Below are positions 1-5,776 of a stretch of DNA of 5,776 nt, piece after piece (position 1 is the stretch's first letter; the number at the start of each line of letters is the position of its first letter). Source of the DNA: an uncultured Chlorobiota bacterium (GTDB taxonomy: Bacteria > Bacteroidota > Kapaibacteriia > OLB7); NCBI GenBank assembly GCA_946481475.1, contig CAMLOB010000286.1, positions 1-5,776 on the forward strand. Reading direction: 5' to 3'. Under the pieces are notes generated by a model. The model was given only the letters and a program-made list of their open reading frames with translations. It made no database searches and was not told the origin of the DNA. The position numbers and the translations under genes were made by a program.

Positions 1-457
1 GTCCTCCCTGCTCGGAGGCCGGTATCCAGGAATCCTCGTCGAACCCGATACCGACCACACCGGCGGTCGGAACGTTCTCGATCCCCGCTCCGGTCAGCAT
101 GTTCGCCACCGACGTCAGCGTCGGGTTATGGCCGATCAGCATCGCCGACTCGTGTTCGTCGTCGAGCGTGGCGATCGCGTCGACGAAGTCGCGATTGCCG
201 GCCTCGTACAGCCGTTCACGATACCGGATCTTCTCCAGAGGGTATTCCAGTATCCGGGCCAGGATCCGTGCGGTAGCCACGGCCCGGGCGGCCGGACTGG
301 TCACCAGGACGTCAGGTTTCACCCCCAGGTCTTTCAGCACTTCCCCCATCATCGGCGCATCCCGTTTTCCGCGCTCATTCAGGGGACGTTCGAAATCGTC
401 GAGCCATTCCTCCTCCCACGAGGACTTGGCATGGCGTGCAAGATAAAGTCGTTTCAT
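1..457 (-). CDS. sixA: SixA-type phosphohistidine phosphatase (C-terminus cut by window edge)
   Basis: Histidine phosphatase of the small SixA branch, which removes phosphate from phosphohistidine in signalling or phosphotransfer proteins; the protein should be cytoplasmic. Seen: from the ATG at 457 the frame stays open to the window edge, giving 152 residues. The start carries the RHAKSSW signature with the nucleophile His9 next to Arg8. This is followed by RPLNERG (about 24-30), the SPAARA block with conserved Arg58, LYEA with acidic Glu85, and the second catalytic His110 in LIGHNP. All expected catalytic residues are present. E. coli SixA has 161 residues, so only about ten to fifteen C-terminal residues should be missing. 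It begins 55 bp after the stop of the HD-PycTM gene with no terminator between, so co-transcription is likely. No clear Shine-Dalgarno precedes the ATG. Its partner protein cannot be told from the sequence; E. coli SixA substrates need not apply in this lineage. Confidence 0.93.
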   Translation of the reverse strand, partial: MKRLYLARHAKSSWEEEWLDDFERPLNERGKRDAPMMGEVLKDLGVKPDVLVTSPAARAVATARILARILEYPLEKIRYRERLYEAGNRDFVDAIATLDDEHESAMLIGHNPTLTSVANMLTGAGIENVPTAGVVGIGFDEDSWIPASEQGG

Positions 458-482
458 CGGATGTCGGATTCGGTAATGATAC

Positions 483-499
483 ACATGTCTGACATGTCT
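483..499. repeat. Tandem ACATGTCT pair between HD-PycTM and sixA
   Basis: Two exact copies of ACATGTCT (483-490 and 492-499) are separated by one G. Each contains the palindrome ACATGT, so the site can also pair as a 6-bp stem with a 3-nt loop in RNA. It lies in the 55-bp gap, 26 bp before the sixA start on the minus strand. It could be a regulator site, a small RNA hairpin or chance. Confidence 0.5.
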
Positions 500-512
500 T
501 ACTTTCGGCAGA

Positions 513-1832
513 CTACAACGGCGCTTCGGCGGTCGTCGGCGTTCCGGCGATCACGGCAATCGTATAGGCGACCACCGAGACGATCAGACCGTACATGAAG
601 ATGTTGTAGCTGATCCGCAGGTACTTGTACTTCCGGCCGAGAACGTTCCCCAGGAAGTAAATATCCTTGATTAAGGTTCCGTAGAGATAATCGGGATCCT
701 GCATCATCGAGTAGACCCCGCGCTCGTAGTCGTCGAGATCGACGCCGTGGAAGTTTCCGAAGAAGAGGAGATTGACCTTCTTGGCTCTGATATCCTCCTG
801 CGTAAAGGTACCGGAGGTCACTTTCGGACGCGTGGCGAGGATCGAGGCGATGATCGTGGCGAGGCAGACCGAGATCAGCAGGATGGTCGGAACCATCAGC
901 CAGGGATGGGTCTCCAGTTTGCTGAGCATCAGCGAGGCGACAATCGATATGATGATTGAATTGACGCTGATCAGGATGTTGGCTTTGCTGTCGGCCATCG
1001 CACTCAGATCGATGTGATTGCGCGAGGTGATCCTGAACATCGTCTCGATCCCCCGGTCCAGCCGGGCGGCCGACGTCCTGATCTTCGCCAGCGAGTCCGC
1101 ATCCGGAGCAAGCGTCGCCTGCATCTCCCCTTCAAGCTCGCCGATCTTCTTCTTCAGTTTCTTCAGCTTCTTCTTGTTCTTCTTGTGCGTTTCGCTCAAC
1201 TCCGCAGGAATCGTCTCCCGCTGTTCCGCCCGGCTTTCCATCAGATCTTCCTGCAAGTGCGACATGTGATCCTCGACAGTGCTCTGGAACTTCGTCTGGG
1301 CGTAGGGCGTGAAGTAGTGGTGTTCTTTCATAAAACGGAGCGTCTGCTCCTTCCACTCGACATCGGACACCGTCTCGTTCATATACAGTTCCCACTCCTT
1401 GCGCAACGCCTCGGAGCGCTCGATAAAATCCTTCCGACGAAGATGGCTCATATCGGCATCGCACATCACCTCTTCCAGCCGGTCGGAGGGCTGCTGGGGC
1501 ATCCGTGTCGCCAGGATACAGGCGACAACCCGCTGCAGACTTTTTTCCGGATAGCTCTCCTCCTGCAGAAATTCACGCGCCGTCTCCGCACTCTTCTCCT
1601 CATGGTTCGTGTAGGTAAAGAGATACCCGATGTCGTGGAGCCAGGCGGCCAGCGTGACGATTTCAAGCTCCACCGGACTCAGATCGGACTTTCTGCCGAT
1701 CTCTCCGGCCGCATCGACCACACCCTGGGTATGATCGAGGTTATGAAACGGGAGCTTCCGGTCAGCATGTTGCTCGAACAGTCCGGTCACATAACCGGCC
1801 GTCCGTTCGATGATGTTGTTTGTCTGGCTCAT
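513..1832 (-). CDS. HD phosphohydrolase domain fused to Pycsar-effector-like (PycTM/DUF5706) membrane module
   Basis: Membrane protein of 439 residues, numbered from the ATG at 1832. Residues about 20-185 form an HD domain: HNLDH (30-34), LHDIGY with His66-Asp67, and the acidic CDAD block with Asp125 and Asp127. This supplies the H...HD...D metal-binding pattern of the family, which hydrolyses phosphate esters including cyclic and other signalling nucleotides. Residues about 196-245 form a charged helix with a lysine-rich coiled coil. The C-terminal third begins with ADSKANILISVN (280-291) and has membrane segments near 285-303, 311-333 and 411-429. The cytosolic stretch between the last two contains ATRPKVTSG (333-341) and KVNLLFFGNFH (352-362). 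I recognise this as the Pycsar-effector membrane family (DUF5706/PycTM). Its Pycsar members are thought to damage the membrane on a cCMP or cUMP signal. No cyclase is visible. A GTG two codons upstream (1838) is an alternative start; I prefer the ATG. Neither has a clear Shine-Dalgarno. The gene has its own leader after a strong terminator and probably continues into sixA. Substrate and role, defence or housekeeping, are not shown by the sequence. Confidence 0.9.
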   Translation of the reverse strand: MSQTNNIIERTAGYVTGLFEQHADRKLPFHNLDHTQGVVDAAGEIGRKSDLSPVELEIVTLAAWLHDIGYLFTYTNHEEKSAETAREFLQEESYPEKSLQRVVACILATRMPQQPSDRLEEVMCDADMSHLRRKDFIERSEALRKEWELYMNETVSDVEWKEQTLRFMKEHHYFTPYAQTKFQSTVEDHMSHLQEDLMESRAEQRETIPAELSETHKKNKKKLKKLKKKIGELEGEMQATLAPDADSLAKIRTSAARLDRGIETMFRITSRNHIDLSAMADSKANILISVNSIIISIVASLMLSKLETHPWLMVPTILLISVCLATIIASILATRPKVTSGTFTQEDIRAKKVNLLFFGNFHGVDLDDYERGVYSMMQDPDYLYGTLIKDIYFLGNVLGRKYKYLRISYNIFMYGLIVSVVAYTIAVIAGTPTTAEAPL

Positions 1833-2010
1833 TGGCACAATTGCGTCTGTGTTGGTTCTGCGGCGAACCTTTTCTCAACTCCACTGATGCCCCGCTATGG
1901 TCCTCCGACCGCAGAGAAAAGACGAAAGACTATCGGACTATGTCGAGAGGTCGGAACATACAAACATTTCCCGGCCCTTCCGGGTTCCTTCGCTCACCCC
2001 GCTTCCGTTA
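1833..2010 (-). promoter_or_regulatory. Leader/promoter region of the HD-PycTM–sixA transcript
   Basis: This non-coding stretch between the strong terminator and the HD-PycTM start should hold the promoter for that gene, because readthrough from the GAF gene is blocked. The only candidate I see is AATGTTTG (plus-strand 1961-1968). It matches the Bacteroidota -7 consensus TAnnTTTG at five of six defined positions, but there is no matching upstream TTG element. The region is otherwise G+C-rich with no obvious riboswitch or strong hairpin. Its role follows from position; the exact promoter is unsupported. Confidence 0.3.
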
Positions 2011-2061
2011 CCGGAGGAAAGAAAAACGCCGGACATGGAATGGAATTCCATGTCCGGCGTT
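2011..2061 (-). terminator. Strong rho-independent terminator after the GAF gene
   Basis: The arms AACGCCGGACATGGAA (2025-2040) and its exact reverse complement (2046-2061) form a perfect 16-bp stem with a 5-nt loop. On the minus strand it is followed by TTTTTCTTTCC. It lies 46 bp beyond the GAF gene stop and about 190 bp before the HD-PycTM start, so it separates the two transcripts. The plus strand lacks a T tract after the hairpin, so it works one way only. Confidence 0.9.
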
Positions 2062-2107
2062 CTGCAATTTCATCTCCGCTTCGTTCCCCCATCTCTCATC
2101 TCCTCAT

Positions 2108-4489
2108 CTACACTTCGATATTCTTCAAAGCCTCTTTCGCCTGTTCCATCACCCCCGGGGTATCCCCGATGACCAACTGCGGACTGATCCGGACCCGCAG
2201 GGCGCGCAAACCGTAGACCCCCTGCAGATCTTCCAGCTCCAGTTCCTCGATCTCTCCATCGAGGTAGCCGGCGGCACAAAGATATTCCACATAACGTTTG
2301 TACTCTTCGGCCTCTTTCTCCTGCGAGTAGACGATGGCGATCTGCCCCGGCTGGGTCAACCGCTCGCCGGTCCCCTTCACCAGAGCCTTGTCGATCCGCT
2401 TCTTGACGATTTCGTAGCGGATGTTGTAGGCGCCGTCGACATCGAACAGCTTCTCGTCGATGCGGAAACGGATCGATGTGGGGACATCCTGTGCCAGCAC
2501 CAGATGGGCCACATCGAGCGGAACCCGGAACTGATCCCGGACCCGATCGAGATCCCACTGCACGCCGCAGGTCATCATCAACTGCCACAGGCGAAGATTC
2601 CGCAGATAGATCTGATCGAACTTCGCATCCTCCTGCAGCGACGCCCCGACATAGATGTTATAGTCCACACCGTCTGTCTTGTACTTCTCGAAGTAGTGGG
2701 GAAACATCTTCTGCGCCCGCTCCTCCTCCCGGTCGATGAACGACGAGATCGTCTCGTTGATCAGCGTCACCGTCTCATCGTAATTCTTCCGCTGTTTGTA
2801 GACCGTCCCCAGCTCATCGTCGAGCGCATCGCGGTAGGCCTCCACCTTTGTCCTGACGCTTTCGGCAAAGCCGGCGAACTGATCGAACAGGGACTCGACT
2901 TCCGACTGGAGGAAATCCAGGATTCGCGCTTCGTCTCCCGAAAGCAGATCGTTCTCAAGCTCGTGGATTTTCCTGACGATCCGATAACCGAGCTCATCGA
3001 GAATCGGAAGCGGACGGGCGCGGGAGGCCTCGTCGATCACCTCGTGGGCAAGCTCAAGCTGCACAAGAAGATCCTCCTTCACCGAACGGTTCCGTTCCTC
3101 CGACGAACCGCGAATATCGGAGAGACCGTAGAGGGAGTAGATGTCCTTGAAGACGATCTGCTCCGGTTCGGTGATCTGTCCGTTGTTCCGCTTTTCGATC
3201 CAGTTACGGGCCGCCTCACGGAAGCGCCACTCGACCGCCGGATGGATAACGGTATAGTGCTCCTTGATGACCGCCTGCACCTGGTTCTCCTTCTCGTCGA
3301 TAATCCGTTTCAGCGCGGTGGCGAAAAGAGACTCGATACCGAGCAACCGGCTGATGTTCATGCTGTTGATGTCACCCGGATTCGGCGAGCCGATCTCGAT
3401 GATGCCGATAAACTTGTAGTCGTGGTACATCGGCATCAGGACGATATTGCGGAGTCCCTGCTGCAGCAGGATGTTCTCGTACGGAGAACGCTCGTAGTGC
3501 ATCAGATTACTGACCATCACTTCGCGTCGTCTCTCCCACATCAGCCGGTAGATCGATGCGGAAAGGTCCTGACCGCCGATATTGGAGAAGGGAGATTCAC
3601 CCTCCTTTCCCAGCAGCAGGCTCCGCTGCACCGGACGGACATTCCCCCCTTTTTCGCTTCGCCCTCTCTCCAGCGCAATCAGTCCGAGACGCAGATCGGG
3701 ACATCCCATCAGCGAACGAATGCGGTGCTGCAGTCGGTCGAGACTTTCGTCGGAGTCCATCGCATCTTTCTGCAGAAGATCGAATTTCAGCAGCGAGATC
3801 ATCTCCCGGTCGGTCACGTCCATCCCCCTGACCAGGGTCATTCCTTCAAGCTCGATCAACTCCGGAGGAAGAAGTTCCTTCCACAGATCCAGGTTCATCC
3901 GTTCAGACTTCAGCCGCTGCAGTTCTTCTCTGGAGAGCGTCGGCAACTCCCCCTTTCTGACCAGACGGCAGAACTCCATATCGAACGTCAGCTTGAAACT
4001 TCTGTCCAGTCCGGTCTGCTCGTCACGCACGGTCACGATCGGTGAGTAGCTGAACTCTTCCTGCAACCCGTAGAAGTGGCTGAAGACGAAGTGATAGGCG
4101 TTCATCGCCTTGTTGACCGGGCTTGTCTTTTCATCAGCCCTCAACTCTTCATCGAACTTTTCCATGATGCCGAGTCGTTCGAATTCGGCGGAGGCATAGA
4201 TGTTCCGCATGACGTAGGGAGGAGTCACCCCCACATAGGTGTCCAGACCGGGATTCCAGGAGACGACCAGATCCATCAGGCGACCGATCAGTTCCCTGTG
4301 ACGTTCCACCGTCTCGGGCTTCACCGTCGATCCGCAGAGTGCCGGAACGGCCTCGATCATCGCCAGAAGTTCCTTCGCGACGTTCGAGCGGATGGGGAGA
4401 TCGGCCTGGACCATCTCGCGCCAGTAGTCGATAAGGGACTGAAAACTCAATCTTCTCTCAAAGGGAAATATTGTTGTCGGCTGATTCAT
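2108..4489 (-). CDS. GAF-domain protein of unknown function, conserved in Bacteroidota
   Basis: Cytoplasmic-looking protein of 793 residues without signal peptide or membrane segments. I recognise the family as a large GAF-containing protein of Bacteroidota with no assigned function. Numbering here is from the ATG at 4489. An N-terminal helical region (1-230) is followed by a GAF-like domain at about 240-405, whose best part is GLRNIVLMPMYHDYKFIGII (345-364). Next come a conserved linker with YTVIHPAVEWRF (412-423) and DIRGSSEERN (458-467), then a long helical, probably coiled-coil stretch (about 470-590). The C-terminal block is the most conserved: MFPHYFEKYKTDGVDYN (595-611), then IRFRIDEKLFDVDGAYN (673-689) and EIVKKRIDKALVKGT (693-707). 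GAF domains often bind small molecules, including cyclic nucleotides, or mediate dimerisation; no ligand can be named. An in-frame TTG at 4513 would add eight residues, but the ATG gives the better start. A strong terminator follows the stop, so it is probably transcribed apart from the HD-PycTM gene. Confidence 0.9.
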   Translation of the reverse strand: MNQPTTIFPFERRLSFQSLIDYWREMVQADLPIRSNVAKELLAMIEAVPALCGSTVKPETVERHRELIGRLMDLVVSWNPGLDTYVGVTPPYVMRNIYASAEFERLGIMEKFDEELRADEKTSPVNKAMNAYHFVFSHFYGLQEEFSYSPIVTVRDEQTGLDRSFKLTFDMEFCRLVRKGELPTLSREELQRLKSERMNLDLWKELLPPELIELEGMTLVRGMDVTDREMISLLKFDLLQKDAMDSDESLDRLQHRIRSLMGCPDLRLGLIALERGRSEKGGNVRPVQRSLLLGKEGESPFSNIGGQDLSASIYRLMWERRREVMVSNLMHYERSPYENILLQQGLRNIVLMPMYHDYKFIGIIEIGSPNPGDINSMNISRLLGIESLFATALKRIIDEKENQVQAVIKEHYTVIHPAVEWRFREAARNWIEKRNNGQITEPEQIVFKDIYSLYGLSDIRGSSEERNRSVKEDLLVQLELAHEVIDEASRARPLPILDELGYRIVRKIHELENDLLSGDEARILDFLQSEVESLFDQFAGFAESVRTKVEAYRDALDDELGTVYKQRKNYDETVTLINETISSFIDREEERAQKMFPHYFEKYKTDGVDYNIYVGASLQEDAKFDQIYLRNLRLWQLMMTCGVQWDLDRVRDQFRVPLDVAHLVLAQDVPTSIRFRIDEKLFDVDGAYNIRYEIVKKRIDKALVKGTGERLTQPGQIAIVYSQEKEAEEYKRYVEYLCAAGYLDGEIEELELEDLQGVYGLRALRVRISPQLVIGDTPGVMEQAKEALKNIEV

Positions 4490-4514
4490 CGTGTGGTTCT
4501 GTTCTTTGTTCAAT

Positions 4515-4581
4515 TATCCGCGGGTATCCGCAAGACCTGCATCGTTTCGTCCGCTCAGTGACGAAAGGCCCGCATTATCCG
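4515..4581. promoter_or_regulatory. Repeats and small hairpin upstream of the GAF gene
   Basis: TATCCGC occurs twice, at 4515-4521 and 4525-4531, and TATCCG recurs at 4576-4581. Between them TTTCGTC (4545-4551) pairs with GACGAAA (4560-4566) around an 8-nt loop. This is the 5' leader of the GAF gene, so it could be an operator or a leader structure. I found no convincing promoter hexamers nearby; the 4620-4656 part of this gap is A+T-rich but likewise holds no clear box. Confidence 0.25.
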
Positions 4582-4644
4582 TGCCGCAATGAAAGAGAAG
4601 ACATCCGGTCGGTGTCTCTATTTAACACATTCCTCATATAGATT

Positions 4645-4688
4645 CCATAAAGATTTGCCCTTCCTCCGGCTTATTGCGGAAGAAGGGC
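4645..4688 (-). terminator. Rho-independent terminator of the symporter gene
   Basis: A 12-bp stem pairs 4657-4668 with 4677-4688 around an 8-nt loop. The single non-Watson-Crick position is a G·U wobble in minus-strand RNA but a C·A mismatch in plus-strand RNA, which supports function on the minus strand. The stem is followed on the minus strand by AAATCTTTAT, a weak T tract. It starts about 46 bp after the symporter stop. Confidence 0.7.
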
Positions 4689-4734
4689 TTCAATCAGGAG
4701 AGGAAGGAGGGAATCAGCAGGTTTTCGCAGAGGT

Positions 4735-5776
4735 TCAGGCAAACAGTTCCTGTTCCCCATCTCCGTGCGGATCGGGTTCCGTCCGGGAGATGATCTTCGC
4801 TCCGACGGCATCCCCCCAGACGTTGACGGTGGTGCGGGACATGTCCAGAAGGCGGTCGATGCCGAGAATCAGACCGATACCGGCAATCGGCACCAGAACT
4901 TCCCCTCCCCCCATACTCTGATTGATCGCCGCAATGATCACCGGCATCAGCACCAGCGATGCCGACGGAATTCCGGCCGCCCCGACGGCGGTCAGCGTGG
5001 CGGTGACGGCAATCACGATGTTCTGCTCGATTCCAAGCTGAATGCCGTAGGCCTGGGCAATGAAGACGACGGCGACCGCCTCGAATAACGCCGTTCCGTC
5101 CATGTTGATCGTGGCCCCGAGCGGCAGAACGAATCCGGCCGCCTTCTTGCTGCACCCCCCCTCCTCGATTGCCGCATCGATCGTCACCGGAAGCGTGGCC
5201 GAACTGCTGTCGGTTCCGAATGCCGTCATCAGAGCCGAACGCATCCGGTGCATGAAAATGAAGGGATTGCTCTTGCCGAATATCCAGAGGATCAGCGGCA
5301 GGACGATCAGTCCGTGAATCGCCAGACCGGCAAGAACCGTCGCCACGTAAGCGAACATTCCCCCGGCATAGGATCCCAGACCGATCCGGGCAATCGACCA
5401 GGCGACCAGGGCAAAGACCCCCACCGGAGCAAGGAGAATCACCACGTGGACCATCTTCGTCATCACCTCGAAGACGGCGTCGAAGAAACTGACGATGATT
5501 CCCTGTTTTCGTCCCACCGTCGTCAGGACGATGCCGAAGAAGATGGAGAAGAAGATGATGGGGAGGGCGGAGATCAGAGAGCTGTTGCCGAGAACGACTT
5601 TCTTTGTGGTCTTCCCCCCTTCAGTAGTCTCCACCGTGGCATCATATGTTCCGGAAATTCCAGCGGCGGCGGCCACAGGATTTGTCGGAATCATCTGTCT
5701 GACAATCTCAAGTATAGCAGGTCCGAAACCTTTCGGCCCTTCCTGAACTTTCGATTGAACCGAAACATTCTCCGTA
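4735..5776 (-). CDS. Dicarboxylate/amino acid:cation symporter, GltP/DctA family (N-terminus cut by window edge)
   Basis: Inner-membrane secondary transporter of the DAACS family, which takes up acidic amino acids or C4-dicarboxylates with Na+ or H+. The frame is open to the right edge, so the true start lies outside. The 346 visible residues cover the transport core, and roughly 100 N-terminal residues are missing against a usual 400-430. Seen, in order: a PTNP turn, a hydrophobic segment with PIIFFSIFFGI, LLAPVGVFALVAW, the serine-rich hairpin DSSSATLP, NMDGTALF, the GIPSAS hairpin and the last core helix LLDMSRTTVNVWGD. Aligning this helix by eye with archaeal GltPh, the residues matching Asp390, Asp394, Arg397, Thr398, Asn401 and Asp405 are all conserved. 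Asp394 with Arg397 favours glutamate or aspartate over DctA-type dicarboxylates; that is an inference. An extra polar loop of about 28 residues sits before the PIIFF segment. A hairpin terminator follows the stop, so the gene probably ends its own transcript. Confidence 0.94.
   Translation of the reverse strand, partial: TENVSVQSKVQEGPKGFGPAILEIVRQMIPTNPVAAAAGISGTYDATVETTEGGKTTKKVVLGNSSLISALPIIFFSIFFGIVLTTVGRKQGIIVSFFDAVFEVMTKMVHVVILLAPVGVFALVAWSIARIGLGSYAGGMFAYVATVLAGLAIHGLIVLPLILWIFGKSNPFIFMHRMRSALMTAFGTDSSSATLPVTIDAAIEEGGCSKKAAGFVLPLGATINMDGTALFEAVAVVFIAQAYGIQLGIEQNIVIAVTATLTAVGAAGIPSASLVLMPVIIAAINQSMGGGEVLVPIAGIGLILGIDRLLDMSRTTVNVWGDAVGAKIISRTEPDPHGDGEQELFA

Noticed and set aside
1119..1193. 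Run of AAG/AAA codons as a possible sequencing slip or frameshift
   Set aside because: The frame continues cleanly on both sides into recognised HD and membrane modules, so the lysine-rich helix is real.
1014..2216. Plus-strand open frame of 400 codons opposite the HD-PycTM gene
   Set aside because: Antisense shadow of a recognised gene; it crosses the intergenic region and terminator, and its product shows no recognisable domain.
1820..4045. Plus-strand open frame of 741 codons opposite the GAF gene
   Set aside because: It mirrors the codons of the GAF gene on the other strand. Its product is rich in Leu, Arg, His and Asp with no domain or plausible start context, and it runs through the terminator hairpin. 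The minus-strand frame gives a recognisable protein.
4490..4513. TTG start extending the GAF protein by eight residues
   Set aside because: The extension is polar and short, and an ATG follows at 4489. There is no Shine-Dalgarno to favour the TTG.
4589..4921. Plus-strand small open frame in the gap before the symporter end
   Set aside because: It crosses the terminator hairpin and then runs antisense to the symporter core; its composition does not look like a protein.
1..5776. A complete cyclase-effector Pycsar or CBASS operon
   Set aside because: No nucleotide cyclase or CD-NTase gene is present in the window; only the effector-like membrane module is seen.

Overview
The window reads as ordinary chromosomal DNA from a moderately G+C-rich member of the Bacteroidota or a related FCB lineage such as Rhodothermota or Balneolota. 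Three things suggest this: a large GAF-domain protein whose conserved C-terminal blocks I recognise from Bacteroidota, a stand-alone HD/Pycsar-type membrane protein of a kind common in that group, and the lack of clear Shine-Dalgarno sequences before the starts. The lineage is an inference from remembered protein families, not a database result.

All four genes lie on the minus strand, so transcription runs right to left. From right to left: (1) a dicarboxylate/amino acid:cation symporter, cut by the right edge and followed by a hairpin terminator; (2) a 793-residue GAF-domain protein of unknown function, followed by a very strong terminator with a perfect 16-bp stem and a T tract; (3) a 439-residue membrane protein joining an HD phosphohydrolase domain, a lysine-rich coiled coil and a Pycsar-effector (PycTM/DUF5706-like) membrane module; (4) a SixA-type phosphohistidine phosphatase, cut by the left edge. 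The last two are separated by 55 bp with no terminator and probably form one transcript. The terminator after the GAF gene separates that transcript from the GAF gene.

The most interesting object is the HD-PycTM fusion. Its membrane module belongs to the family known as the killing effector of Pycsar anti-phage systems, but no pyrimidine cyclase is visible. In this protein a potential nucleotide-hydrolysing domain is fused directly to the membrane module. A GAF protein (a possible small-molecule sensor) lies upstream and a phosphohistidine phosphatase downstream. A shared signalling role is possible but unproven; these may also be housekeeping genes. I saw no tRNA, rRNA, CRISPR array, insertion sequence or phage gene. 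The two largest non-coding gaps (about 275 bp at 1833-2107 and 245 bp at 4490-4734) hold terminators and short repeats, with no confident promoter.
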